Origin: Phocaeicola barnesiae DSM 18169 = JCM 13652
GTDB lineage: Bacteria; Bacteroidota; Bacteroidia; Bacteroidales; Bacteroidaceae
NCBI RefSeq assembly: GCF_000374585.1
Contig: NZ_KB894649.1
Span: 150,474-214,473 of the forward strand
DNA length: 64,000 bases
Reading direction: 5' to 3'
Below, piece after piece: positions 1-9,474 of the stretch. The notes beneath the pieces were generated by a model, which had not been told where the DNA came from, searched no databases, and saw nothing but the letters and a program-made list of their open reading frames with translations. How positions within the stretch are numbered: position 1 is the first letter of the stretch; the number at the start of each line of letters is the position of its first letter. The position numbers were made by a program, and so were the translations under genes.

Positions 1-2
1 GC

Positions 3-689
3 GACATCTGGCTGAGAATGAAAGTCAAATACCTCACAAAGGGAAATGTTTCGGGAAAGGTAGACTCCCTTGTCTACATGTATGTACCGTTTGCTGCATC
101 CAAGGAGGTATTCATGTCTACCCGCATGCAGAATTCAGAAAAGCTGAAAGAGTTCGTCAAAGAAGATGCACCTTATACGTATCTGAAAACACCCGCAGGC
201 CTGTGTACGGAAGTGACACTCCCCCTGCGGACAATGTATGACGAATTGAGCAAAGATACCCTTAACTCCATCACGCTGTCACTGACAAAGATGAAATCGT
301 CAAACGATGGTCCTTTTAAGATGGGTGTCCCTTCCAACTTGCTGTTGGTACGTAAGAGCGAGATGATATCGTTTTTCGAGAATAATAAGGTAGCCGATAA
401 CATCACTTCGTTCCTTGCTTCGTATGATAGCAACACCAATACTTATAGTTTCAGTAAACTGAACCGTCTGGTAAGCTATATTTTCAGTGAACTCAGAAAC
501 GAAGAAAAGAAAGACGATGATTGGGATAAGATCCTCCTTATTCCTGTCACGACAGAACTGGATTCAGAAAAAAATGTAGTAAGTATCTCACATGACATGG
601 AGGTCAACTCAGCGCGCCTGGTAAGAGGAACAGAAGAGAACCCACTCAACATCAAGGTCATCATTACCAAGCCTACACAAATGAAATGA
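3..689 (+). CDS. DUF4270 family protein, C-terminal part (5' end outside window)
   Basis: The reading frame is already open at the left edge: in-frame codons for D-I-W-L-R precede the first Met at 18, so this is the C-terminal ~229 residues of a longer gene and that Met is probably internal. The sequence (YLTKGNVSGKVDSLVYMYVP near its start, later VTLPLRTMYDELSKDTLNSI) resembles the C-terminal half of DUF4270, a Bacteroidetes family of predicted secreted lipoproteins of unknown function. The signal peptide would lie upstream of the window. A strong hairpin follows the stop. Family assignment is by recognition and moderately sure; no function can be given. Confidence 0.75.
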   Translation, partial: DIWLRMKVKYLTKGNVSGKVDSLVYMYVPFAASKEVFMSTRMQNSEKLKEFVKEDAPYTYLKTPAGLCTEVTLPLRTMYDELSKDTLNSITLSLTKMKSSNDGPFKMGVPSNLLLVRKSEMISFFENNKVADNITSFLASYDSNTNTYSFSKLNRLVSYIFSELRNEEKKDDDWDKILLIPVTTELDSEKNVVSISHDMEVNSARLVRGTEENPLNIKVIITKPTQMK

Positions 690-752
690 CAACCTCCGAA
701 AAATGACCTGATACAGAAGGCTGTCATCAAACAGAAAATAATATTTTAATAG

Positions 753-790
753 AACGGTCGTTCGTTTGGATTGAAACGAACGACCGTTTT
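753..790 (+). terminator. Intrinsic terminator after the DUF4270 gene
   Basis: A perfect 15-bp stem (753-767 with 774-788) with a 6-nt loop ends in a T run at 787-790. It lies 64 bp after the stop codon of the plus-strand gene. Confidence 0.8.
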
Positions 791-862
791 ACATTCATAC
801 ACCCCATCCGGATTCCCGGTTAAAACTACCCGGATGTTTTAAAAACAGTCACTAAAACCAGA

Positions 863-900
863 TAAAAAAAATCCCCATACCCGCTTGCGGATATGGGGAA
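863..900 (-). terminator. Intrinsic terminator of the GH133-GT4-GH57 operon
   Basis: Read on the minus strand, a CCCCATA...TATGGGG hairpin (873-898) is followed by an eight-base T run (864-871). It sits about 50 bp beyond the stop of the GH57 gene. Confidence 0.85.
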
Positions 901-945
901 ATGATGTGTTAACCAGTTTGTAATTAATAGAAACCTATTTCTTAC

Positions 946-2307
946 TTATTTTGACTTTTTACCGGAGGCCTTCTTGCTTGTAGCCTTCTTCTCAGCAGCC
1001 GGTTTATCACCTTCTGCTTTCTTCAACGCTTCCTGCAGACTCTTGATTTCATCATTCAGCTGAACAAGTTCTTCACCCTGATTCTTGATGGTAGTCAGCA
1101 ATGAGCTCAATTCTTCGTTATCCATATCTACCGGATACAAAGAGTTGACACGTGCAATGAAATCACCCAGAATATTCATGTAGTTGGTAAAGGCATCATA
1201 CGGAGAATCATAGATTCCACGGTTCAGTCCCACTCCTGTCTGTTTAGTAGTCATGAAACGGAAGTTGTTACTTGCCTGCAGGTAATACCAGTCTTGCTTG
1301 ATACGACGGTCTGTACACAGATATACGCGTTCTGCTACACTGTAAAGCTTATTGAAAGCTTCACGCTGCATCACATTACCTAACCATGGGCTGATGTCTC
1401 TTTCTTCGTCTGTCCATGACATCGGATATGGAACATCCATGGCATCGACAGATTTCAGCTTGGTAACGACTTCTGTCGGAGTAGAGAAAGTAATACCTTT
1501 CTGTTTTGCACATACCGGCAACGCTTTCAGGAATTCCAGAATATTGGAAGACAACGGCTGAGCCATACCCAATGCAGACAATTCCATGAAGATATTGATG
1601 ACCTGTTCATTTTCAGGCATAGCAGCAATCCAGTCGATGTATTTATCTGCGAACAACGGATATTCGCTCCATTCGCTGTTAGAGAAACGCAGGCTGATAT
1701 CGTCAGACAATTTGAAGTCACGCATCAGCAGCTTCAGGTTCGGGTTCTCGGTGCAATGATACAGGTAATGCGGACTCTTCCATCCCAATACATGCTTAGC
1801 GCCTTCTACCAATACACCCTTGAAGCCCATATTGGCAATGATAGCACCGATTTCATTATCGTAAATCAAGCTGGAATTACGGAATACTTTCGGTTCCTGA
1901 CCGAAATAGTCTTTCACTTTCCGGCGCATCTGTTCAACTTCTTCGCGGAAGCATTCTTCATTAGCCAAAGCAGACAGACCGTGAGAATAAGGTTCGCAAA
2001 GGAATTCACAGTTACCGGTCGCATTCAATTCCTGCAACAGTTCGATAACTGCCGGAGCGTGGATTTCCAACTGTTCCAAAGCTACGCCCGAAATGGAAAG
2101 AGCCACCTTGAATGCACCCTGGCTATCCTTAACCATTTCAATCAAGGTCCTCAGAGCGGGGATGTATGAACGTTCTGCCACTTCATTGATACCCTGTTCG
2201 TTGGCATAGTCATCATAGTAATAGTGATCCGATCCAATTTCGAAGAAGCGGTAACGTCTCAGATGTATGATTTGATGTATTTCAAAATAAAGACAAATTG
2301 TTTTCAT
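946..2307 (-). CDS. Glycoside hydrolase family 57 (alpha-amylase-like)
   Basis: 453-residue protein starting MKTICLYFEIHQ, the usual opening of bacterial GH57 enzymes, which act on alpha-1,4-glucans (amylases, 4-alpha-glucanotransferases) with a catalytic Glu and Asp. Supporting stretches are GNCEFLCEPYSHGLSALANE near residues 100-115 and a conserved FMELSALG segment near 240. There is no signal peptide, so it should be cytoplasmic and act on stored glycogen or imported maltodextrin. The last ~45 residues leave the catalytic fold: a short heptad-like segment is followed by an Ala/Lys-rich tail (KKATSKKASGKKSK). It is the third gene of a minus-strand operon with GH133 and GT4, 19 bp after the GT4 gene. 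The exact reaction is not decided by sequence. Confidence 0.88.
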   Translation of the reverse strand: MKTICLYFEIHQIIHLRRYRFFEIGSDHYYYDDYANEQGINEVAERSYIPALRTLIEMVKDSQGAFKVALSISGVALEQLEIHAPAVIELLQELNATGNCEFLCEPYSHGLSALANEECFREEVEQMRRKVKDYFGQEPKVFRNSSLIYDNEIGAIIANMGFKGVLVEGAKHVLGWKSPHYLYHCTENPNLKLLMRDFKLSDDISLRFSNSEWSEYPLFADKYIDWIAAMPENEQVINIFMELSALGMAQPLSSNILEFLKALPVCAKQKGITFSTPTEVVTKLKSVDAMDVPYPMSWTDEERDISPWLGNVMQREAFNKLYSVAERVYLCTDRRIKQDWYYLQASNNFRFMTTKQTGVGLNRGIYDSPYDAFTNYMNILGDFIARVNSLYPVDMDNEELSSLLTTIKNQGEELVQLNDEIKSLQEALKKAEGDKPAAEKKATSKKASGKKSK

Positions 2308-2326
2308 ATCGACTTAGTATAATTTG

Positions 2327-3598
2327 TTATTTACCATAATTTTTAAGAACCTGTTCGTACAACGCCCGAACTTTCAGTCCAACCTTTTCCCAGACAATAC
2401 CGTCTACTTCCTTCTTACCTTCTACCTTCAGGTATTCATACAAGGCATCGTTGGTACAGATGGAATGGATGGCATCAGCCATGGCGTGAATATCCCAATA
2501 ATCAGTCTTGATACACTTATCCAGAATCTCGGCACAGCCGGACTGTTTAGAGATAATGGTAGGAACACAGCACTGCATGGCCTCCAACGGAGAGATACCG
2601 AACGGTTCAGAAACAGAAGGCATGATGTACACATCACTCATCTTCAGCACTTCGTATACCTGCTTCCCTTTCATGAAACCCGGGAAGTGGAAACGGTCTG
2701 CAATACCTCTTTCTGCGGCCAGACGTATCATGGCATTCATCATATCGCCACTACCGGCCATTACAAAACGGATATTACGGGTACGGTTCAATACCATGGC
2801 AGCTGCTTCAACAAAATACTCCGGTCCTTTCTGCATGGTAATACGGCCCAGGAAAGTAACAATCTTCTCTTTCGGGTTCTTTTTCGGAACAATTTCCTCA
2901 ATCTCCTTCGACAACGGAGATACCGCATTGTGCATGGTAAAGACCTTACGAGGGTCCTGATAATACTTATGGATAACTGTCTGACGAGTCAGTTCACTTA
3001 CACACATGATACAGTCTGCATTATCCATACCGTTCTTCTCGATAGAATAGACTGTCGGATTCACATTACCGCGGCTACGGTCAAAGTCTGTTGCATGCAC
3101 GTGAATAACCAACGGTTTACCGGAAACCTGTTTTGCATGGATACCGGCCGGATAAGTTAACCAGTCGTGAGAGTGGATAATGTCAAATTCCTGTTGTCTG
3201 GCAACGACACCTGCCACGATTGAATAGTTGTTGATTTCTTCGTGCAGATTATCCGGATAGCGGCCAGAAAACTCCATACAGCCCAAATCATTGGTGTGCA
3301 TGTAATTGAAATCGGCATAGATATGGTCGCGCAAATCATAATACAACTGAGGGTCCATATACTGTCCTACCCGGCTCTTGACGTAATCCCACTGTACATC
3401 CCGCCAAACGATAGGTACACTGTTCATACCGATGATTTTCAAGAAACTCTGGTCTTCATCGCCCCAAGGCTTCGGGATACAGAAAGTGATTTCCATATCT
3501 TCCTGTTGCGACATACCTTTTGTCAAACCGTAACTGGCAGTTCCTAAACCTCCAAGAATATGAGGAGGAAATTCCCAACCAAACATTAAAACTTTCAT
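2327..3598 (-). CDS. GT4 family glycosyltransferase (glycogen synthase-like)
   Basis: 423 residues with a GT-B fold layout. The N-terminal MKVLMFGWEFPPHILGGLGT loop is the glycine-rich segment that binds the nucleotide sugar in glycogen-synthase-like enzymes. The C-terminal EPFGISPLEAMQC segment carries the E-x7-E motif of retaining GT4 transferases. It is cytoplasmic (no signal peptide). It lies between the GH133 debranching gene (14 bp) and GH57 (19 bp), which points to alpha-glucan synthesis, either elongating glycogen or making maltosyl primers. It is unrelated in type to the GT3 synthase at 53849-55534, so the window holds two distinct candidate alpha-glucan synthases. Donor sugar cannot be read from the sequence. 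Confidence 0.85.
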   Translation of the reverse strand: MKVLMFGWEFPPHILGGLGTASYGLTKGMSQQEDMEITFCIPKPWGDEDQSFLKIIGMNSVPIVWRDVQWDYVKSRVGQYMDPQLYYDLRDHIYADFNYMHTNDLGCMEFSGRYPDNLHEEINNYSIVAGVVARQQEFDIIHSHDWLTYPAGIHAKQVSGKPLVIHVHATDFDRSRGNVNPTVYSIEKNGMDNADCIMCVSELTRQTVIHKYYQDPRKVFTMHNAVSPLSKEIEEIVPKKNPKEKIVTFLGRITMQKGPEYFVEAAAMVLNRTRNIRFVMAGSGDMMNAMIRLAAERGIADRFHFPGFMKGKQVYEVLKMSDVYIMPSVSEPFGISPLEAMQCCVPTIISKQSGCAEILDKCIKTDYWDIHAMADAIHSICTNDALYEYLKVEGKKEVDGIVWEKVGLKVRALYEQVLKNYGK

Positions 3599-3612
3599 AC
3601 TATTCCTCCTTT

Positions 3613-5556
3613 TTATTGATTATCATATTTTTCCAATAAATTCAATGTACGCAGGATTTCAGCCACATTCATCGCAAATGCAATGGCACCTCTACCCTTG
3701 AACGGTGGGTTACCATCGAACAGTTCAGGAATAGAACTGATACAGTGGCTGGACATTTCATCCTCATAATTGATCAACTGACGTTCAACAAACGAAATGG
3801 CACTACGCTTATACAGGCGCAGGTAAGCTTCCAGATAGAACCCTTCCAGCCATGGCCATGCTGTACCCTGATGGTAAGCATAATCACGCTGAATCTGCGG
3901 TCCTACATAGTTCGGATTGTACCCGCCACTCTTCGGGCTCAACGAACGGAGTCCCTTCGGAGTCAACAATTCACGGGTGACAATATCCACAATGCCTTTC
4001 TTCTGTTTTGCGTCCAACGGAGAATAATCGAAAGCGGCTGTGAAAATCATGTTCGGACGAACACTCCAGTCCATCATATCGCCATCTACATAATCCAGCA
4101 GATAACCATATTCATTCAGGAATGTATCCACGAATGCTTTTCCGGCTTTTTCAGCCAACGCCTGAATCTTGTCGGTCCAGTCATTAGAACCGTCTTCTGA
4201 CAACAAGTCACCAACGAATTTCAAATCATTGTACCACAAAGCATTGAATTCAACGATATAGCCGGTACGCGGAATCACAGGTCGGCCATTCACTGTAGAG
4301 TTCATCCACGTAACAGCTTTTTCACGACCATTCGTGTAAATCAAGCCGTTTCCATGAACCTCCAGGTTCGGATGTTTGTTTGTGGTCAAATAGCAAAGGA
4401 TATCGTACAACAGCTGTCCGTATTCATGTTTGGCATTTTCCCGGGAAACCATCTTGGCATACTGCTGGATAGTCCAGATAGCCCACAACAGGACATCCGG
4501 ATGTTCCATTTCATAAATCTTCAGGTCACACGGTTCGTCGTTGATGAATGCATTGATAGCTTTCACTGCAGTCTGCATGAATTGTTTGAATTTGTCTACT
4601 TCCCCAATAGACAAGGTAAGACCTGGCAATGAAATGAACATATCACGTGCACGGCATTTGAACCACGGATAACCTGCCAGCACATACAAATCGTCTCCCT
4701 GCTTGTTCAGGAACTGATGTGCCGAGTTAATCAAACAATGCTTGAAATTGTCACGTGGAATACGACGAGATGCCTCATTGTCGAATAGTTCATTCAGTGT
4801 TCCACAATCGATGGAAGAAACACCACCCGAGAAGATGACAGATTCACCTTTCTGGATATGCACTTCAAAATAACCCGGTACATACAAATCTTCGTTGAAG
4901 TCATACCCACGCTCCTGTTCTTTCGGATACTCGATGCCTCTATACCAATCCGGACAGAAGTTGAACTCATTCTCTTTGCTCAACTGCATGTAAAGTTCCG
5001 GATATCCCGGATACATACATGTCTTGATACCGTTCTCTACTACATCATAACGACGGCTGGCCTGAGAATTCTCATGTGTATACTGACGTACGCTACGGAA
5101 TGCCAGATACGGACGGAGCCGCAAGATCGTATCCGAATGCGCATCTACCAGTGTGTAACGGATCAGGATACGATTTTCATGATGTACAAACAATTTCTCC
5201 TTCTTCAGGATTACCCCACCTACACGGTACAAAGTTGTAGGCAATTTCTCACACTCAAATTCACGGATGTATTTATGGCCACGCGGGCTGTAATTGTCTC
5301 CGTGATATTTGTGCAGTCCCAAATTAAACTCTGCCCCGTGCTGGATTACCGTTTCGTCCAAAGAAGAAAGCAACACATGGTTCTCGTCATCCAATTCCGG
5401 AATAGGAATGACTAACAAGCCATGGTATTTGCGAGTGTTACAATCTACTATTGTAGAGCTGTGGTAAGCTCCCGAACGGTTGGTCCGAAGAATCTCACGT
5501 GGAAGTGATTCTTCCAAGTTGGTCAACAGAGTCTTATCAAATCGTAAATAACTCAT
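3613..5556 (-). CDS. Glycogen debranching enzyme (GH133 amylo-alpha-1,6-glucosidase)
   Basis: 647 residues, a typical length for the bacterial/archaeal GH133 enzyme that hydrolyses alpha-1,6 branch stubs of glycogen. An N-terminal beta domain (residues 1-~260, with RTNRSGAYHSSTIVDCNTRK) precedes an (alpha/alpha)6 catalytic barrel. The catalytic part includes GYPWFKCRARDMFISLPGLT near 295, the DYVDGDMMDWSVRPN segment near 490, and AYHQGTAWPWLEGFYLEAYL near 580. There is no signal peptide. It is first gene of the operon, with a clear TAnnTTTG promoter about 60 bp upstream. Together with GT4 and GH57 it forms a standard Bacteroides alpha-glucan metabolism operon. Confidence 0.93.
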   Translation of the reverse strand: MSYLRFDKTLLTNLEESLPREILRTNRSGAYHSSTIVDCNTRKYHGLLVIPIPELDDENHVLLSSLDETVIQHGAEFNLGLHKYHGDNYSPRGHKYIREFECEKLPTTLYRVGGVILKKEKLFVHHENRILIRYTLVDAHSDTILRLRPYLAFRSVRQYTHENSQASRRYDVVENGIKTCMYPGYPELYMQLSKENEFNFCPDWYRGIEYPKEQERGYDFNEDLYVPGYFEVHIQKGESVIFSGGVSSIDCGTLNELFDNEASRRIPRDNFKHCLINSAHQFLNKQGDDLYVLAGYPWFKCRARDMFISLPGLTLSIGEVDKFKQFMQTAVKAINAFINDEPCDLKIYEMEHPDVLLWAIWTIQQYAKMVSRENAKHEYGQLLYDILCYLTTNKHPNLEVHGNGLIYTNGREKAVTWMNSTVNGRPVIPRTGYIVEFNALWYNDLKFVGDLLSEDGSNDWTDKIQALAEKAGKAFVDTFLNEYGYLLDYVDGDMMDWSVRPNMIFTAAFDYSPLDAKQKKGIVDIVTRELLTPKGLRSLSPKSGGYNPNYVGPQIQRDYAYHQGTAWPWLEGFYLEAYLRLYKRSAISFVERQLINYEDEMSSHCISSIPELFDGNPPFKGRGAIAFAMNVAEILRTLNLLEKYDNQ

Positions 5557-5617
5557 AGTTGTTATTTTAAGGTTATACTTAGATTTCGTTATCTAAAATG
5601 TTATTTCTATTTCACCT

Positions 5618-5647
5618 CAAAATTAGTAATTAAATAATGATTACAAA
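5618..5647 (-). promoter_or_regulatory. Promoter of the GH133-GT4-GH57 operon
   Basis: The minus strand reads TTTG (5644-5647), 18 bp, then TAATTTTG (5618-5625). This matches the Bacteroidetes -33 TTTG / -7 TAnnTTTG pattern with good spacing. Predicted start of transcription is near 5611, giving a ~55-nt leader. Confidence 0.7.
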
Positions 5648-5844
5648 ATGAAAAACAACTTTTTTCCAAGAAATATTTAAAAAAATGCTATATAACCGTA
5701 AGAAAATAAATTTTATCATTAAATTCATGTTACATAACATAATTCCAGAAAATGTTTTTCAACCCAATCCACTCCCAAATTCACCAAAGCGTGATTCAAA
5801 AACTTGATACTATTCAAGATACATATTTCGAGATGAAAGTATAG
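5648..5844. other. AT-rich intergenic spacer
   Basis: The spacer between the alpha-glucan operon and serS (5557-5905 in total) is AT-rich. Apart from the operon promoter and the serS terminator I see no ORF, RNA or repeat in it. Confidence 0.6.
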
Positions 5845-5880
5845 AAAAAAGGCTATCCAGCAAAATCCGAATAGCCCCTT
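5845..5880 (-). terminator. Intrinsic terminator of serS
   Basis: Minus strand: GGCTAT...ATAGCC stem (5851-5876) followed by a T run (5845-5850). It begins 25 bp beyond the serS stop codon. Confidence 0.8.
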
Positions 5881-5905
5881 TATCTAATATTTCAGGAAGT
5901 TCTGA

Positions 5906-7180
5906 TCAATCAATCATATCGAATCCACAGTATGGCACGAGTGCCTTCGGGATACGGATACCTTCCGGTGTCTGGTTGTTCTCCAGCAAAGCCGCAACGA
6001 TACGTGGAAGAGCCAACGCTGATCCGTTCAATGTATGACAAAGTTCTGTCTTCTTATCTGCCGAACGGTAACGACATTTCAAACGATTGGCCTGATACGT
6101 ACCAAAATTTGATACTGAGCTGACTTCCAACCAACGTTTCTGAGCTTCTGAATAAACCTCGAAGTCGTAACAGATAGCTGCGGTAAAACTCATGTCACCA
6201 CCGCACAGACGCAGGATACGGTATGGAAGTTCCAATTTCTTCAGAAGTCCTTCTACATGGTCCAGCATTTCCTGATGAGACTGCTTGGAATGTTCCGGCT
6301 TGTCGATACGCACCAATTCTACTTTTGAGAACTCATGCAGACGGTTCAGACCACGTACATCCTTACCGTATGAACCGGCTTCACGACGGAAACATTCAGT
6401 ATAGGCACAGTTCTTGATCGGCAACTGTTTTTCATCCAGGATTACATCACGGTAGATGTTTGTCACAGGTACTTCTGCTGTAGGAATCAGATACAGATCG
6501 TCTACGTTGCAGTGGTACATCTGTCCTTCCTTATCCGGCAGCTGACCTGTACCGTAACCTGAAGCGGCATTTACAACAGTAGGAGGCATGACTTCCTCAT
6601 AACCGGACTGACGTGCTTCATCGAGGAAGAAATTAATCAAGGCGCGTTGCAGACGGGCACCTTTACCACGATAGACCGGGAAACCTGCTCCTGTAATCTT
6701 CACACCCAGATCGAAATCAATCAGGTTATATTTTTTAGCCAGTTCCCAGTGAGGCAGCGCATCTTTCGGAAGTTCAGTTTCTGTACCTCCCATCTTTACA
6801 ACCAGGTTATCTTCGGCTGTAGCTCCTTCGGGAACTTCATCGTAAGGAACATTCGGAATCGTATACAGCAGGTTCTGCAAATCTTCGGCAGCCTTGTCCA
6901 TTTCAGCCTGCAACCCTTTGCTGGCTTCCTTTATTTCAGCTACACGAGCCTTAGCCGCTTCTGCTTCATCTTTCTTTCCTTCCTTCATCAAAGCTCCGAT
7001 AGCCTTCGATGTAGCATTGACCTCGGCCAGGTTTCTATCTAATTGATTCTGTGCATTACGTCTTTTGTCGTTCAGTTCAAGCACTTGTGCTATTGTTTCC
7101 TTGGCATGAGCGAAGTGCTTCTTCTCCAATCCTTTGATTACCTTATCGGTATCTTCTGTAATTTGTTTGATAGTAAGCAT
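5906..7180 (-). CDS. serS: Seryl-tRNA synthetase
   Basis: 424 residues, normal for SerRS, which charges tRNA-Ser with serine in the cytoplasm. The N-terminal ~110 residues form the long antiparallel coiled-coil arm (charged heptads around LELNDKRRNAQNQLDRNLAE) that binds the long variable arm of tRNA-Ser. The class II catalytic core follows. Motif 2 is seen as CFRREAGSYGKDVRGLNRLH (~residue 262), and motif 3 as LNGSALALPRIVAALLENNQ (~residue 385). It is monocistronic, with its own -7 box and terminator. Confidence 0.97.
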   Translation of the reverse strand: MLTIKQITEDTDKVIKGLEKKHFAHAKETIAQVLELNDKRRNAQNQLDRNLAEVNATSKAIGALMKEGKKDEAEAAKARVAEIKEASKGLQAEMDKAAEDLQNLLYTIPNVPYDEVPEGATAEDNLVVKMGGTETELPKDALPHWELAKKYNLIDFDLGVKITGAGFPVYRGKGARLQRALINFFLDEARQSGYEEVMPPTVVNAASGYGTGQLPDKEGQMYHCNVDDLYLIPTAEVPVTNIYRDVILDEKQLPIKNCAYTECFRREAGSYGKDVRGLNRLHEFSKVELVRIDKPEHSKQSHQEMLDHVEGLLKKLELPYRILRLCGGDMSFTAAICYDFEVYSEAQKRWLEVSSVSNFGTYQANRLKCRYRSADKKTELCHTLNGSALALPRIVAALLENNQTPEGIRIPKALVPYCGFDMID

Positions 7181-7222
7181 ATTTCTTGTTCCTTTTAAAC
7201 TTCGTTATTAGGTTACGTGCCA

Positions 7223-7230
7223 CAAAGATA
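7223..7230 (-). promoter_or_regulatory. -7 box upstream of serS
   Basis: Minus strand TATCTTTG, matching TAnnTTTG, 42 bp upstream of the serS start. No convincing -33 element was seen. Confidence 0.5.
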
Positions 7231-7284
7231 TAGTTTTTTATTGATATATATACCAAGGATTCCACGATATAAATCAATTTGAAA

Positions 7285-8499
7285 TCAGAAAACCGGTAAA
7301 GTATAGACAAGTCCCAAGGAAATACGCTGCTCACTAAAGCTTTCTGCTCCCCATCTGCAGGCACGCTCTGTAAGATGTGTGTATTTATGGAGAAAATGCA
7401 GATACAACAGCAGACCGCTTTCTTCCATGGGAAAGAACTCGGCACAAAGCTGGGCATTCCATGTCCGCCGGTAATTACCTGCCGGAATGTCATCTTCCGA
7501 TTTGAATACGTTACCCAGCTCGTATACTCCTTTTACATATAAATTCCAATGCGGGCTGACCCGATAGTCCAGGTTGCCGATAGTCGTAAAATAATCTACA
7601 TTCTTGACAGTACGCCCTTCGTTTCCACCTGCCGCAGTCAGTTGACTGATCAGCCCTTTGGAATCCAGTCCTTCACGGGAGTACATGAAATCGATATATC
7701 CCAGAAAAGGCTTCCTGTCCCACACGTTTCCACATGTAAAATAAAACACATTCCGGTTACGGGCCAACTGTCCGTATGACAGGGAATAACGCAACTGCAT
7801 GGCCCGGTCGATGAAATAGCCGTCCCAACTTACGGTGCCCAACAACGGAATCTTAGACTCCTCCACTCCAGCCGGAAGGCCGTAACTGAACAGTTCATCA
7901 TTCGAACCGTTACGGTTGTTGACTACCTGAAAGTTTAATTCATGGTCAGGATGAAGCTTATACGCCAGATTCACACCGACCTGGTAACAAGGTAGATAAT
8001 TATTAAAATCCGAGTAATAACGGACTTTGATGGCATTTACCCAACATTCATAGCCACTGAACTGTACGGCCTGCTTGCCGGCTGTCAACTGCAACCTGTC
8101 GTTCAGCGTCCACCCCACATTGGCCAGTTCCACCGAACCGGACAAATTGTCCAAAGAATATCCAGGGGTGGAATGTACATTCAGAATCTGACGGAAATGA
8201 TAGGAGAATTTCTTGCTGAATGAGCCTAAGACCTCCAGACGGACACGGTTCACCTTGAATGCGGCTTCACTGAATTCCTTATTCAGAAACTCCACATTTG
8301 CCGAAGTAGCAAACTGTACATTCATGTGTGCCCAGTCTATTTCCCTTTCTTTACCAGTGACTTTTTCAAGCAAAGTCTCTGATTCTTCCGGAGAAATCAA
8401 AGCCTCATTCTGAGCCTGTACACCCATCGCTATAACAGACAACAACATACTCAAGACCATTACAGCCTTCTGTCGGAAAGAAACTACCAGTCTACCCAT
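7285..8499 (-). CDS. Outer-membrane porin-like protein (OprP/OprO-like)
   Basis: 404 residues with a cleavable signal peptide (hydrophobic ~13-28, ending AMGVQAQ). The body has alternating aromatic/polar beta strands typical of a beta-barrel, for example NVQFATSANVEFLN, RLQLTAGKQAVQFSGYE and NLDYRVSPHWNLYVKGVYEL. The protein ends in Phe (TLPVF), the usual C-terminal signature of outer-membrane barrels. The layout resembles phosphate-selective porin O/P-like proteins, but substrate selectivity cannot be claimed. It lies downstream of kdsA, separated by 163 bp containing a hairpin, so it is probably a separate unit or partly read through. Confidence 0.75.
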   Translation of the reverse strand: MGRLVVSFRQKAVMVLSMLLSVIAMGVQAQNEALISPEESETLLEKVTGKEREIDWAHMNVQFATSANVEFLNKEFSEAAFKVNRVRLEVLGSFSKKFSYHFRQILNVHSTPGYSLDNLSGSVELANVGWTLNDRLQLTAGKQAVQFSGYECWVNAIKVRYYSDFNNYLPCYQVGVNLAYKLHPDHELNFQVVNNRNGSNDELFSYGLPAGVEESKIPLLGTVSWDGYFIDRAMQLRYSLSYGQLARNRNVFYFTCGNVWDRKPFLGYIDFMYSREGLDSKGLISQLTAAGGNEGRTVKNVDYFTTIGNLDYRVSPHWNLYVKGVYELGNVFKSEDDIPAGNYRRTWNAQLCAEFFPMEESGLLLYLHFLHKYTHLTERACRWGAESFSEQRISLGLVYTLPVF

Positions 8500-8608
8500 G
8501 CGTTCAAAAAAAATAAAATGAAGGAAAAGATGCTCCTGAAAAGAGCCACAAAATTTCAGAAAAGATTTTTACTTAAGAAAATTCAATGCAGTTTCGGAAG
8601 GTGATGGA

Positions 8609-8647
8609 AGGAAATTCACCTGCCTCATCGAAGCAGGGAAATTTCCT
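8609..8647 (-). terminator. Hairpin downstream of kdsA
   Basis: An inverted repeat AGGAAATT...AATTTCCT with an inner GC-rich stem lies 16 bp after the kdsA stop. No T run follows, so it may be a weak terminator or an mRNA-stabilising hairpin. Confidence 0.45.
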
Positions 8648-8662
8648 ACCTATTATAATTAT

Positions 8663-9469
8663 TTATTTTAGAGCCTGACGGATACGGACCAGTTTCACCA
8701 ACAAATCTTCCAGTAAATCCAGTTTCAACATGTTTGCTCCGTCACTCTTTGCTACCGCAGGATTCTCATGTGTTTCCATGAACAGACCGTCTACACCGAC
8801 AGCAACACCTGCTTTTGCCACAGTTTCTATCAACTGAGGCATACCTCCGGTAACTCCCGAAGTCTGGTTGGGTTGCTGCAACGAATGGGTCACATCCAAT
8901 ATCACCGGATGACCGAACGACTGCATTTCCGGAATACCCCGGTAATCGACAATCAAGTCCTGATACCCGAAAGTAGTACCCCGTTCTGTCAACATCACCT
9001 GACTGTTTCCGGCTTCCACTACCTTATCGGCCGCAAAACGCATAGCCCCCGGTGAAAGGAACTGTCCTTTCTTGATATTCACGATCTTACCCGTCTTGGC
9101 GGCCGCCACCAACAAATCCGTTTGCCGGCACAAGAAAGCAGGTATCTGCAGTATGTCTACATATTCGGCAGCCATCGCAGCTTCTTCGGCGGCATGTATA
9201 TCTGTAACCACAGGAACACCGAACGTCTCACGTACCTTGGCCAATACCTTCAAAGCCTTCTCGTCTCCTATCCCTGTAAACGAATCCAGGCGTGAGCGGT
9301 TAGCTTTCCGATACGACCCTTTAAACACATAAGGGATGTGTAGACGATCGGTTATCTCTACTATCCGTTCGGCAATCCGCAACGCCATCTCCTCGCCTTC
9401 AATCACGCAAGGACCTGCCAACAGGAAAAAATTCTCACTGTTCTTCAAATCAGCTATAGTCTGTATCAT
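8663..9469 (-). CDS. kdsA: 3-deoxy-8-phosphooctulonate (KDO-8-P) synthase
   Basis: 268 residues, the usual KdsA length. The enzyme condenses phosphoenolpyruvate with arabinose-5-phosphate to KDO-8-phosphate for the lipopolysaccharide core. Visible signatures are LLAGPCVIEGEEMALRIAER near residue 17, FKGSYRKANRSR near 50, MLTERGTTFGYQDLIVDYR near 160 and DVTHSLQQPN near 191. It is 5 bp downstream of the lipid-kinase gene and is probably co-transcribed with it and miaA. Confidence 0.96.
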   Translation of the reverse strand: MIQTIADLKNSENFFLLAGPCVIEGEEMALRIAERIVEITDRLHIPYVFKGSYRKANRSRLDSFTGIGDEKALKVLAKVRETFGVPVVTDIHAAEEAAMAAEYVDILQIPAFLCRQTDLLVAAAKTGKIVNIKKGQFLSPGAMRFAADKVVEAGNSQVMLTERGTTFGYQDLIVDYRGIPEMQSFGHPVILDVTHSLQQPNQTSGVTGGMPQLIETVAKAGVAVGVDGLFMETHENPAVAKSDGANMLKLDLLEDLLVKLVRIRQALK

Positions 9470-9474
9470 ATCTG

